From: Tubiluchus corallicola | Taxonomy: Eukaryota; Priapulida; Priapulimorpha; Priapulimorphida; Tubiluchidae | Assembly (NCBI GenBank): GCA_030141605.1 | Contig: JAQGDQ010000820.1 | Span: 1 to 64,000, forward strand | Length of the DNA stretch: 64,000 nucleotides | Direction of reading: 5' to 3' | Part shown: one piece after another, positions 1-11,600 of the stretch | Layout: the number at the start of each line of letters is the position of its first letter | How positions within the stretch are numbered: position 1 is the stretch's first letter | Program-made: the position numbers and the translations under genes | Notes under the pieces: generated by a model | Database searches by the model: none | What the model was told of the DNA's origin: nothing | Seen by the model: the letters and a program-made list of their open reading frames with translations, nothing else

Positions 1-153
1 TTGTTGCAGTCCAAACGTGACAGACACGTGCGCATGGCTGCAAGCGCACAACAGCCAAACGCCGCCTTACTGGAGTGCACTACGCTGGGCTGTAAAGCAA
101 ACAGTACTACCCTCACGTGCTCTGGTTCTGTACAAGTAAAAAGAAAGAACTAA
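1..153 (+). other. Possible 3'-terminal coding exon (unassigned)
   Basis: The first 125 bases are far richer in GC than what follows and are open in frame 1 to a TAA at 151-153. They begin with TTGTTGCAG, which could be a splice acceptor ending at position 9. An AATAAA lies at 341-346, about 190 bp after the stop, as expected for a 3' UTR. The readable peptide contains three Cys and ends in KRKN. I recognise no family. The minus strand of the same patch is also open behind acceptor-like sequence and is Cys-rich, so the strand is uncertain. It could equally be a GC-rich promoter patch. Confidence 0.3.
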
Positions 154-340
154 AGGAAAGAGACATTATAATTTTATCGATAACATCCTGTGAAAGTAGG
201 GTGTGCTGCAATTCCACAGTACCTATTCCACACGAGCCGCCACTGAACGCTAACATTTTTACCATCGTTGTCGACTGTGAATCTTCACTACTATACTGTA
301 ATTTGAAGGAATGATTTTCTTTGTTTGTTAATGGTTAGCA

Positions 341-346
341 AATAAA
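341..346 (+). promoter_or_regulatory. Polyadenylation signal AATAAA
   Basis: AATAAA about 190 bp downstream of the TAA at 151-153. It is relevant only if the left-edge exon is real. Confidence 0.3.
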
Positions 347-2434
347 CAGGGTGAGAAATGAAAAACAAGAAGATGTGCCATTGTGTCGCAGCGAGTGTGA
401 TCGATTGTCTAGCAGTAGGCCTACTGATAATTATAATATTATTGCAAAGGCAAGTTTAAGTGTCTTTATTTTTTATTATCAATATGATATATCATGTGTG
501 ATATGATTCTTTAGAAAAACAAATGTACTATCATAGATTTTTGTGTTAAGAAATGTTATGGAGAAAATTTCGTTATTGTGTTTTAATTTTAAATACGAAA
601 TAACAATTATGCACTTCTTTTTAAAAATGTATAATTAATACGTTAAAAATATGTTTGGTGTGCGTTAGGGCCGATTTTAGGCCAATTAGGTGATATTTGT
701 TCAAAATGAGCTCCGCACCAGGGAGGCGGGGGCAGCATCAGGGGACAGAAGTTTTTCAAAATTGATTTAAACGTATAAACGATCAACAGTTTCATAATTG
801 AGACTAGATAATTTGGCGATGCTATCTATAGAAAATGACATTACAAAATTCACTGACTTCGAAATGATTTTGAAAGATTTTCTGGATAAAAAAAACAGAA
901 GAGTATGTTTTTAGAAATTTGTAATTATCTTGACTTTTAGAACAGCATGTCAGCAATTATCTTGACTTGTAAAAAAACATAAAAATTGTCAAATAGTTTT
1001 CCAATTTTCGGTACATCATTGTGGCTAATGGTGGAGCCTGAAGCCCTCAGTACTTTTTGGCTCAAACTGGTATACGACACGAAGCATAAAACATCAATCT
1101 TCAGCTTTTGTAGGTAGAGGGCTCCAGTAATATTTTTCTAGTTAGGCCCCCCAGACTTCCTAGCGATTTTTACATGGCTTTCTCCCCCTAACTTTAGAAT
1201 CTGGCTACACCACTGAGCCACTGATGACAAGGACGAATAATTCGACATTGAGATGAGGTTCTGCATAATTCAGAGTAACAGCCCGAGAAGCAATGCACCT
1301 AATGTACATATTCTAATTATGACCCTCAGTTGATGGAAACAGAATTACATCGAGTGACCTCAACGTACAAGGAACTTCCGAAAGCAATTAAATCCGCGTA
1401 ATTATTTAAATGAAATAAAACAATCCTCTCGCAGAGCATTCCAAATAGGTGTGCCACGAAAACGTGGACAGCAAAAATTGAAAAGAAAATGCCGTGCAAT
1501 CATGCAAATACCATTGGTAATAAAATTGGGAATACAATTTTAAAAATCAGGGATAATAATGTCAATGACAACAATGGACTTGTGATAAACTAACTTAGCA
1601 GTCCATAGATGGGAGAACCTGCGTGTGCGAAAAAAGGTTGCGTTCATTGACACAGATTTTGCTTGTTCAAAAAACTGCATATCAGATGGCCAGGCAAAAT
1701 CTCAAATAAAGAGCTATATGAAAAAATAAAAGAAGCATCTTGGACAAGAAAAATAAAAGACGCCGTTTAACATGGATTGGGCATATGATGATAATCCAGT
1801 AAAAAATAATAATTTGATATAGATACAGAACAATTTAAACACTTCAGGACTGATCCTTAGAGATAAATGCATTTGGGGCATTGCAGCGAGTAGGGAGTCC
1901 TGGCATAGGGAGGTGAACAGAATCATGTCACTGGACGCATGATTCATTCAATGAATGAAAAAAGTGGCAGTTTTGCCAGCACCTTTTCACATTGTATGTC
2001 TTAGTTCTTGCGATACATTAACCTTTTTAAACTGGATATATAATAGGATTCTTGACTTTACAAAAGTAATACTAGGATTATTAAAATTCAATGATTAAAA
2101 ACAGATAACACTGATACCAATCAAGCAATGAAAAGTGCAGAAACACAGAAAACACTTGGAAACGAAAAAGTAGTGAACAACACACAAGTCAGGATAGCAG
2201 TGAAATTGGGTAAATTTAGAAAGCAAGAAAAAGTTAAAATTACAGATGAGCCAAAAATGTGTTTTTAGAATACAAAGGTAACATTTTTATTCTTGCAACG
2301 ATTTCCTTTAGAAACTCTATTAAATAGTGGAAAATGACTCACGGAAATGAATTAAGTAGTGCCACTTATTTACTAAAACACTGAATTAATACAAAACCAT
2401 TTCAATTTCTGATTAAATGTGTTGCAGTACCTAC
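347..2434. other. AT-rich non-coding stretch with transposon scraps
   Basis: No coding exon was recognised. The segment ending at 1201-1215 (CTGGCTACACCACTG) reads in reverse as a hAT-like terminus, CAGTGGTGTAGCCAG, but no partner end was found. A weak LINE relic lies at 1680-1960. Further exons of the folate-receptor-like gene would be expected on the minus strand here, and I could not find them. Confidence 0.5.
1680..1965 (+). mobile_element. Degenerate LINE ORF2 C-terminal relic
   Basis: Frames read RRRLTWIGHM near 1760 and ASRESWHREV near 1890. These resemble the RRLRWLGH and LAxDRxxWRxxV blocks found at the C-terminus of many non-LTR reverse transcriptases. Frames are broken and the call is weak. 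Confidence 0.3.
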
Positions 2435-2587
2435 CTGACCAAATAAATCATCTTCTGGTCCTGGTTGTGATTTATGGTTTGTTCCCAATAGGCAAGTATC
2501 AAGCAACTCGTGTGGATTCTGAAAATGTCTACCAGAACTACAGACGATGAGTAATAATAGTACGATGGAAATATATAAACCTGTCAT
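2435..2587 (-). CDS. Folate-receptor-like protein, first coding exon (partial)
   Basis: The exon encodes 51 residues and ends in a GTAGGT donor (2434-2429). Residues 1-19 are a typical signal peptide: MTGL, then a hydrophobic ISIVLLLLIVCSS. They are followed by HELLDTCLLGTNHKSQPGPE and DDLFGQ, matching the start of the mature folate receptor/riboflavin-binding fold (consensus LLxxCxxxxxHKxxPGPExxL). The exon stops in phase 0 after Gln, where I recall vertebrate FOLR exons also break, just before the CxPW segment. An acceptor-like TTTTAG lies 6 nt upstream of the ATG, implying an upstream non-coding exon or trans-splicing. The remaining cysteine-rich exons were not found between here and the left edge. 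The rest may lie outside the window, or this may be a stranded exon copy. Confidence 0.7.
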
Positions 2588-2674
2588 GATCAGCTAAAAT
2601 TAAAAACAAACAGTCACTCAATTAGAGCCAATTTAGGGATGTAAGTATACTTTAAAAACCACCATAAAACAATT

Positions 2675-3710
2675 ATATTTAAAACACCACAACTGTATTA
2701 GAAATTTTAATTTACATATTTAAAAATCATGTCAAACATCTCGACAGAGCTATTGCTGTCATCATCGGTGGTAAATTTTTCAACCAATTTATATAGGCAG
2801 AGCCTGTAGTATAGAAGATTATGCACTAATTATGTATTTACGAAAACCCTAATAGGTAATGAATATGCAGATCAGTTGAAAGGAAATTGATACAGTAGAC
2901 TTTTCTACAGGTCTGCTTATTCATTACCTATTTGGCTTCTGTTAAATACATAATTAGTGCGTAATTTGCTGTATCAATTTCTTTTCTACTGATCTGCTTA
3001 TTCGTTACCTATTAAGTACCGTTCTATTAAATACATAATGTTCTATACCAGTGGTTCCCAACATTTTGTTGATGGTGCCCCTTTCTAGAACCCTGCATCA
3101 TATCGTAAGCCAAAGAAGAACATAATCACATGTTACACTACTAAACGCCGTCATCGTTTGCATTTATTAAATTAGCTCACTATTCAACAAATTATTGAAC
3201 AATGAGTGATTGTTTTATTAATTCATTAATGTGATGGTGTTGCGCCTGTTTCTCAGCGAGCAGTTTTGCAATGCGATAGGTTTCCAAGGAGATCCGACGC
3301 AAAATGAATAGCGACACGCTTTCGGGCAATGTACTCTGTACAGCTTGGAACAACGCACATTTTCCCAGAAAATTAAGCTCTGATATACCGCATTTACATG
3401 CGGAAAACCCACTTTCACTTTCCAGAACAAGGTGATGAGAGACTGAGGAAACAAGACCTACTAACGTACTTTTCATGACAACAGCATTTTTAAACATAGT
3501 TTCGGACTAGCCCACAACTCCAACTGGGGTCGCGACCCCAATGTTGGCAACCCATGTTCTGTACTGTAGGTTCTGCCTACATAAACTGGTTTGTATGTTT
3601 GTCAAAATTTACCACTGACAATGACAGCAGTAGCTCTGTCGAAACGTTTGACATGATTTTTAACTATGTTAATTAAAAGTTTTAATAAAGTTGTGGTGTT
3701 TTAACTATAA
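2675..3710. mobile_element. DNA transposon-like element with ~140-bp terminal inverted repeats
   Basis: The arms at about 2675-2815 and 3565-3710 are inverted copies. Each contains AAAACACCACAACT at its outer end, then ATCATGTCAAAC, CGACAGAGCTA and GTGGTAAATTTT. A second internal inverted repeat (about 2822-2890 against 2965-3045, GATCTGC and GTTACCTATT motifs) adds a hairpin. There is no transposase of its own. The element is interrupted by a hAT insertion at 3049-3556. Confidence 0.65.
3049..3556 (-). mobile_element. Nested hAT element with transposase remnant
   Basis: The left end is CAGTGGTTCCCAACATTTTG and the right end is its imperfect inverse (CCAATGTTGGCAACCCATG). The flanks are TTCTATAC (3041-3048) and TTCTGTAC (3557-3564), a 7/8 match to a hAT 8-bp target duplication. 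A minus-strand frame at 3192-3497 includes ETYRIAKLLAEKQAQHHHIN and ELIKQS, resembling the SYxVAxxIAKxKKPHxIGExLI block of ZBED/FAM200-type hAT transposases. It is only a fragment and is presumably inactive. Confidence 0.65.
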
Positions 3711-4064
3711 ATGTTTTAAGTGCCTGTAATAAAAAAATGACAATTATTTTTGTTTCTGTCAGCACTCTAGTTTTAGTAGTAATATTGCTTTACCAGCATA
3801 AAACATTTAACAATATTATACTATGACCAAATAGGTCTGGGATCTACCTTTATGTCTGCAACGTAAAAATTTTATAATTGTGCCCTACAAACACGAGATA
3901 AACTTATTCAACTTTGATTCTTAATGTTAGTGTATCACGGCTTACAGAAATACATCTTCTTTCATCTGATGCATTCTTTCTTCAAGCTAAAACAACTCAC
4001 CTGTCACTTGCCGATACTTTCATGTGAGGCGCGGTCGTTTAATTGCCGCCGCGTATGTTCATTG

Positions 4065-4818
4065 GTGTGCATACCTTTATGTAACTCCATCCTTCACTGC
4101 ACTCTGGTCAATGTACTCTTGCCCCGTATGTCCATACCTTTATGTAACTCCATCCTTCATTGCACTCTGGTCAATGTACTCTTGCCCCGTATGTCCATAC
4201 CTTTATGTAACTCCATCCCTCATTGCACTCTGGTCAATGTACTCTTGCCCCGTATGTCCATACCTTTATGTAACTCCATCCTTCATTGCACTCTGGTCAA
4301 TGTACTCTTGCCCCGTATGTCCATACCTTTATGTAACTCCATACATCATTGCACTCTGGTCAATGTACTCTTGCCCCGTATGTCCATACCTTTATGTAAC
4401 TCCATCCTTCATTGCACTCTGGTCAATGTACTCTTGCCCCGTATGTCCATACCTTTATGTAACTCCATACATCATTGCACTCTGGTCAATGTACTCTTGC
4501 CCCGTATGTCCATACCTTTATGTAACTCCATACATCTTTGCACTCTGGTCAATGTACTCTTGCCCCGTATGTCCATACCTTTATGTAACTCCATCCTTCA
4601 TTGCACTCTGGTCAATGTACTCTTGCCCCGGCCGTCTGTCCATACCTTTATGTAACTCCATACATCATTGCACTCTGGTCAATGTACTCTTGCCCCGTAT
4701 GTCCATACCTTTATGTAACTCCATCCCTCATTGCACTCTGGTCAATGTACTCTTGCCCCGTATGTCCATACCTTTATGTAACTCCATCCTTCATTGCACT
4801 CTGGTCAATGTACTCTTG
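4065..4818. repeat. 63-bp minisatellite, about 12 copies
   Basis: The unit includes TTTATGTAACTCCAT and GGTCAATGTACTCTTGCCCC. The period of 63 is divisible by three, so several frames stay open across it and create spurious 21-residue protein repeats. It lies upstream of the folate-receptor-like start codon on that gene's strand. Confidence 0.95.
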
Positions 4819-5439
4819 AGCTGTAGGAAAAACTAGTGCAAAAGCAACTGGCTATTTCAACTCATTCTAAATTTAAAAGCATAATAGTGCTTTATGATAG
4901 GAAAAATCTGTCACAAGTTTATTATCTAGGAAAATATAATATTCGTGTATTTATTAGGATACGACTGCATAAATTACAATCACAAATTAGTCAGCAGTAT
5001 CAATTTTCGGTATATGACTCAAACTTAGCTGATCTTATTTGTTTTGTTTATTGATCAGACACGTTTGTTATTATTTTAATGCACGTATTTTGCAGTTAGA
5101 TTCAGTTCCCTATTTGAAAGTATTCCCTATTTGGCTAGCTTACTTTTCACTTCATTTAATTTGTTTTTTATTTAATATTATTGTTATTATTTTGCATGTT
5201 TTTCTCATTTTGAGTTATACATGGACGATATGACAGCTTGAATTTCGATCATTTTTATATTCATTTGTAACACATTATTTGGCTTTTACTTACCATTGCT
5301 TTTTCTTCATCATTTTCCTCTATGTTTAGATATTTTTGATTGCATTTTCATCCTTCAGTTATTTAAAGTTGATTAGTGAATTTTAAACAGATCAAGTTGC
5401 TAAGTAAAATAGTAATAATGTCATTTCACTACTATTCAT

Positions 5440-5618
5440 GAGTGAAATAGTTACAGTGTCATTCCAATAATCACATACATCCATTGAAGGACGGCTTGAC
5501 TAGTTGACCTTCTTGGTCTTTCGCCATCCTATTTCCATTGCTAATTAAATACATTTACTTGCCTCATTTGTATCATGAATATGGAAATAAATGCACATTT
5601 TGAATTGAATTGAATTGA
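5440..5618 (+). mobile_element. LINE 3' end with (TTGAA)n tail
   Basis: A GACGGCTTGACTAG...GACCTTCTTGGTCTTTCGCC segment is followed by GGAAATAAATGCAC and three TTGAA units. This is a common 3'-UTR and tail layout for Jockey/CR1-like LINEs. The coding part is missing. The AT-rich 4830-5440 stretch upstream shows nothing else. Confidence 0.5.
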
Positions 5619-5788
5619 AGCAACACACTGCATATCTAACACATTTGCACACTACAAAATATAACTTGCACTTGAACGCAAAAGAAGAGTAGATCCTATG
5701 GACTCGTAGTAAAAACTGAACGCTTGAATTCACGGCAACTAGTATTCTTAACTTATCTGTGATAATAAGTGTTCTTTTTAATAATTAT

Positions 5789-6179
5789 TGTTTGTCCTTG
5801 TGGTCTCTTCGTTGTGTTTTGTTTCTCTCGGAAGGCTCGTAGAAAAAAACCAGAAAACACTTCGTCAAATTAAACTAGTTTATTAAGCGAGAATTCTAAA
5901 ACACAAAAGTATGAAGGAACGCGAAATGTTTACAGTAAACGTGAAAATCTGGAAAACGTTTAAGTGTATCTGAAAATACAAGTATACAAGAGAATGTGTA
6001 AGTGGCGTCCGTGTGAATCTGTGTGTGTCTCTCAGCGGCCTGCTTCGCCTTATATAGGGTGCCAGGGAACATTCTAGACGAGTCGTTCTAGAACATTCTA
6101 CAAGGTAAGACGATTATTCTAATGGAACATTCTACAATGTTCTATTTAATTCTAATAGATGCCAGTGATCTCCACAACA
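5789..6179 (-). mobile_element. Probable solo LTR with TATA box and polyadenylation signal
   Basis: Read on the minus strand, the element starts TGTTGTGGAGATC and ends ACAAACA. It has a TATA box CCCTATATAAGG (6059-6048) and, about 170 bp later, AATAAA (5884-5879): the U3-R-U5 order of an LTR. About 30-45 bp upstream of the TATA box is TTCTAGAACATTC (6086-6098), a perfect three-unit heat-shock element. Another GAACATTC occurs at 6067-6074. I found no clean target duplication and no internal retrotransposon genes. Confidence 0.55.
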
Positions 6180-6292
6180 CTGTTGTCTGGATTTTCTAAA
6201 ATTACAACTTCCAATTTAAACTGGGGAAATCAGCAACTGTCTGCACTACAGATTATGTATCATTAAACGTTGTATTTCAGTTTTTTGCCAAG

Positions 6293-6833
6293 TCTTAGTT
6301 GACAGTGTCCTATATCAGTCAATGACTTAGTTGACGGTGTCCTATATCAGTCAATGACTTAGTTGACAGTGTCCTATATCAGTCAATGACTTAGTTGACG
6401 GTGTCCTGTATCAGTCAATGACTTAGTTGACGGTGTCCTGTATCAGTCAATGACTTAGTTGACGGTGTCCTGTATCAGTCAATGACTTAGTTGACAGTGT
6501 CCTATCAGTCAATGACTTAGTTGACGGTGTCCTATCAGTCAATGACTTAGTTGACGGTGTCCTATATCAGTCAATGACTTAGTTGACGGTGTCCTGTATC
6601 AGCCAATGACTTAGTTGACGGTGTCCTGTATCAGTCAATGACTTAGTTGACGGTGTCCTGTATCAGTCAATGACTTAGTTGACGGTGTCCTGTATCAGTC
6701 AATGACTTAGTTGACGGTGTCCTATATCAGTCAATGACTTAGTTGACGGTGTCCTATATCAGTCAATGACTTAGTTGACGGTGTCCTATATCAGTCAATG
6801 ACTTAGTTGACGGTGTCCTATATCAGTCAATGA
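6293..6833. repeat. 32-bp minisatellite, about 17 copies
   Basis: The unit is CTTAGTTGACGGTGTCCTAT plus ATCAGTCAATGA. A few units lack the dinucleotide AT in TATATCAG. It adjoins the LTR. Confidence 0.95.
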
Positions 6834-7935
6834 TGCAAAAAATCCATTTTCAGGATTCGCAAATCACAAGTTTATTTTAATCTAGTAAATAAATACAGTA
6901 CGTACGTTTAAACAACACTTGTGTAGTGTCGTTGAATTTTACAAAACTTGTTACTGTATCAAAAAAATTCCATGTAAGAAATTAAAGCCCATACTGCATA
7001 TGATTTAGTAATAATAAATTACAAATGCCAGACTAATTATTATTATTTTATGGTAAAACTGCAGCAAGAAAAGATAATAAACTTTAAATCTTACACGTAT
7101 TTGTGCGTTTTGCAGTTGATATGATTGTCTAATTATTAGACATTTAAACTTATTTACTTCTAAATTCTACATTTTAAATCACTTTATATACAACATTATT
7201 ATGCAATTAAGATAATCAAAAATATAAACTCCTATATGTTACAAAAGCTTGACAATTTCCCCTCTACGATCATATTTGATTTAGATCTGACTTTGCAATT
7301 TACTCTGATGCAAGAAAAATAGCAGAGCAAAACAAGAAACAATGAATGACAGCACAGTTTCTGTAATTTCTGTAAAACATTAAGGGAGAAGTCAACAAAT
7401 GCTAAAAAAAACAAACGTAATAAAAGTAATAGTGAAACAAATACAAATTTAAGACTGCCAAAAGATTACAGTCAAATAACTCCTCAAATTTTCCTTATAG
7501 GGAAAGAAACCTGAACTGAATAAAACCTATACCTGGACTTGCACTGAATGAAACCGAGATGATTTTAACTGCATTTATACAAAAGTTTGTTCATTAAAGA
7601 TTTTGAAAATCAGCATCTGAATAATAGCCGCATTAAATAACATTTGCTATTCATTAATTGCTAATAAGTATCACATTTATTCACAGAAATACTGCAATTT
7701 ACTTTTACAACTACCACTTGACAATTTTGTTTTCGAAAATGTTGTTATTCGTGAATTTTTTGGAAATGTATTTGCATTGTCCATTACCAAAAGCCTTTTT
7801 TCGTCAAAAGACACGTTTGATAATGCAGCCAGTCAGCATGAAAACTACAGTTGGCTACATGCCAAAAACCTTTCTTGCTTTAGCAAAATAAAATCTTCAA
7901 TTTCCGTGGACTAACGAGACTTTGCACCAAACAAA
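6834..7935. other. AT-rich stretch, nothing recognised
   Basis: Only short unsupported frames are present. No splice-bounded exon or repeat family was recognised. Confidence 0.5.
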
Positions 7936-8375
7936 TAAGCCCTTTCACAGTTCCAGCGATTGATGATGATCGTGAAAAGGTGTACTAGACAACCCATTTC
8001 TGTACAGTTGACAACGCCTCACAACCCATGCTGTTGTAGTAGTAACAGTTGTAATCTTACCCAGTTGACTTTTTCTTGCTCCCAAGCAAGATCCTGCTAG
8101 TAAATCACTTTATGCACAGATTAATGCATAATTAAATAAAGTCTATGTAAAACAACTGAAGTTACTGAACTGATGTGGCAGACGGCTTTGCTTTACCAAG
8201 TGTCACATAACGGTTGTAGTTAAGACACGCTTGCTATGGTACGCTCAACTTTGCCTTTACCCACGTGTCATGAGATGGTTATAGTTAATACACGCTTGCT
8301 ATGGTACACTTAACCTTTGACCTACAGCAACTACGATTGCCACAACCAAACTGTAAAAAAGCCTATTGATTGTAA
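7936..8375. mobile_element. MITE family B, copy 1
   Basis: Inverted ends match the family consensus AATANGCCTTTTCACAGTT. The body includes TGCTAGTAAATCACT, TGCATAATTAA and GGCAGACGGCTTTGCTTTACC, shared with copies at 11925-12135, 25215-25605 and 34195-34515. This copy repeats a GGTTATAGTTAA...TACACTTAACC block twice. It has no ORF. Confidence 0.75.
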
Positions 8376-8696
8376 AACTTGAACTAATGTGTAAGGCTGG
8401 TGATAGATACACGGCAAAACAAGTTGTATCATACAGGATTTTTTGGTGACTTGATCAAACTCAATTATCGTATTAAAAAAATGAATGACATTTCTAACAT
8501 AATGACACTAATAACACGTTAATTAATATTAATGAACAAAAGTTTGAGATTTCTGGCAAGAGACTTTACTTCCACGAACAAGAGAAGAAAATTAATCACT
8601 TCTTAGCCTAACCAAATGCTTTCCTTCACAACGAAGCATCGCAGAAGCTCTAACAGCTTAACTATTCTATTCTGATGGGCGGCAAATAAACAAGAG
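8376..8696. other. Presumed 3' UTR / flank of the aldo-keto reductase gene
   Basis: AT-rich sequence downstream of the aldo-keto reductase stop on the minus strand. I see no canonical AATAAA on that strand here. Confidence 0.4.
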
Positions 8697-11600
8697 TTAA
8701 CTTGAAGTCAATTCTTGCTGAAAAGCTCTGACGGCTAGTCGCTGCTTCGCGCACGACTCCTCTCTTTGTTGCAAGAGAAACTGGTGATATGACGTATCGA
8801 CTTTCTCTTGAACAAGATCCGGGTTTATGATTCGATAACCTGTGTGTAGACTATCTAGCGCAGACATATCCGCCTCAGATAATGTGAATGTGAACACCTG
8901 TAAAGAGAGGACTGCATTTTATTTGGTCACCCTGTACACAATAATAAACCTTTCCTTACTGATGCACTGAACAATCTTTTCAATATCAATCAGTTCAAAT
9001 GGCGAAATGCATGTAACAGCAAAGAACTAATGGCGTGCATGTTAAATTGTGTTTGTGTGGTAATAATTCTTTTACGTAAGTCATTTTTTAAAAAAATAGC
9101 ATGTTTCCTTTCAATACTTTAAAGAGCATTTTGTCTTGACCTACACTTTAAGATACGATCCTATTTTGCTTTAAAGGAAGACAGGATGATGTTTCATATG
9201 GTACCCCATTTTCAAATCCGACAAAAAGTATACATTTCTAACACAACTGATACTGCAAAAGCGTTTCTGATAATTAAATTACAGATTAAAAACTTAATTA
9301 ACGGAGGGTGAGCCCAACTACTGATGACATCACAAACTAACATAATTTTCAACATCAAAGATATTCCACGAGTGTGTAGCACGTGTTTGCAACAGCGAAA
9401 ATTGAAGTACAGTGCTACTGTAAGAGTGTGTTGTAGTAAAACTAGGTAAGTTTTACAGTAAAAATTCAAATTTCAAATTTACCGCTGCACTCACGCATGA
9501 GCTGGTGAACGTGTGCAGTTCGTCACAAACTAACGCATCTGAACTGAGAGGCACAGCACCTGTTTTTCTCTGCGATGCATATCCAAAATGCTGGCGCTAG
9601 TGCCTGTCTAACTAGCGAATGGCGAAATACATGTAACAATGAAGAACTAGTGGCGCGAACGTGAAATTGTATTTGTGTGATAATAATTCTTTCACATAAG
9701 TCATTTTTGAATTAGCAGTACTTTAAGGAGTAGATTGCTTTAACCTACAGTTTAACATTGGGTCCAGTTTTGCTATAAGAACGAAAAATCTAATTTAAAT
9801 TGCAACAGCAAGTCTGGTATTTGGATTTTCTATTTTACTGTGCAATCTTTGTCGTTGTTGACATTAAGAGTTGTTCTGGGCACAATTATTAGATGACATC
9901 ATTTGTGTTAAGCCAGCAAAACTGTTATAGGGTTGTTGATTTCTCTGTTTTTTTCTGAGCTACTTCCTGCTACTTTTTTGTACAAACTATCGCCACTAGA
10001 ACATTGACTTAGTAACTGCTTGTACTAAGCGACACCTCATGAATGTCACCTAGTCAAAAACGCTTCCTGATTCAGTGAAACGTTTTGCTGTTAAAAAAGG
10101 TAACGAAAAAGCTGACACAGAAGCATGAACTTTTGGGCAATCACTCTGTCTCTGGTGAAGCAGACTCTAAACTGCTTCAAAGTTTGTCTAATTGGAAAAG
10201 CTTCCTGATTCAGTGAAACGTTTTGCTGTTAGAAACAGGTAATGAAAAAGCTGGCACAGAGAGAGATGCTATTGTCAACAATGACAAAGATGATTACGAC
10301 GATGTTGTGCGAATGATCGCAACGAAGATGATACAACGAAAGCGTGTTATCAGTAACATTGTACTAATTAAAAATGTAAACAAAATTGACTTACTTTAGT
10401 ATTTTCCTGAATTCTATCTTTGTTAGTTGATTTTGGTATTGCAACAACTCCATTCTAAAATACAATAAAGAAGGTGCATGATGTATATGAAACACTACGG
10501 GTCAAGATATAGGGTGTTCACAAGTCAAGATATAGGGTGTTCACAAGTCAAGATATAGGGTGATCACAAGTCAAGATATAGGTGTTCACAAGTCAAGATA
10601 TAGGGTGTTCACAAGTCAAGATATAGGTGTTCACAAGTCAAGATATAGGGTGTTCACAAGTCAAGATATAGGGTGTTCACAAGTCAAGATATAGGGTGCT
10701 CACAAGTCAAGATACAGGGTGTCCACAAGTCAAGATACAGGGTGTGCATAAGTCAAGATATGTATGTTCACAAGTTTTATCAAGAACTTTATCTAAATGA
10801 GGGAAGACAATGAATCATCATGGGCTGCCTGTAGCTGTCGCTGATGTTCCGCTGTCCACTTAGTTCTGCTACGGTGAACTGGATTAAATGGCGGGCTTCT
10901 TGATAGAATACCACTGCAGTAAATAAGGCTTTAGTGTTTAAAGTAAAGCAGAAAAATCGTCATGAAAACGAAACATGCGACATTAAGCAAAAAAAGGTGT
11001 CAAATGATTAGCGTCGTTAAAACGAATCGTCACTAAGTGGGGCGTCGTTAAAACGAATCGTCACTAAATGGGTCGTTGTTAAAACTAATCGTCACTAAAT
11101 GGGTCGTTGTTAAAACGAATCATCACTAAGTGAGGCGTCGTTAAAACGAATCGTCACTAAGTGGGGAGTCGTTAAAACGAATCGTCACTAAATGGTTCGT
11201 CGTTAAAACGAATTGTCACTAAGTGAGGAGTCATTAAAACGAATCGTCACTAAGTGGAGAGTCATTAAAACGAATCGTCACTAAGTGGGGAGTCATTAAA
11301 ACGAATCGCCATTAAGTGGGGAGTCATTAAAACGAATTGTCATTAAGTGGGGCGTCGTTAAAACGAATCGCCACTAAGTGGGGCGTCGTTAAAACGAATC
11401 GTCACTAAGTGGGGCATCGTTAAGCGAGGACCTACTGTATAAACAAATGACAATGGTTCATTAGTGTTTTACGGGGCAAGTGCAAAAACAAATAATAGTG
11501 TCCAGACTGCTTAGTTTATCTCAGCGCATATTTTGCAAACAACAACATAATACCTGTATGCACCATCGTAACAGAACTTGTGCGGACGTGCAGCTGTTTC

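Noticed and set aside
3924-4836. Two overlapping 240-270 residue frames with 21-residue repeats
   Set aside because: The 63-bp minisatellite period keeps frames open; there is no codon-level constraint between frames.
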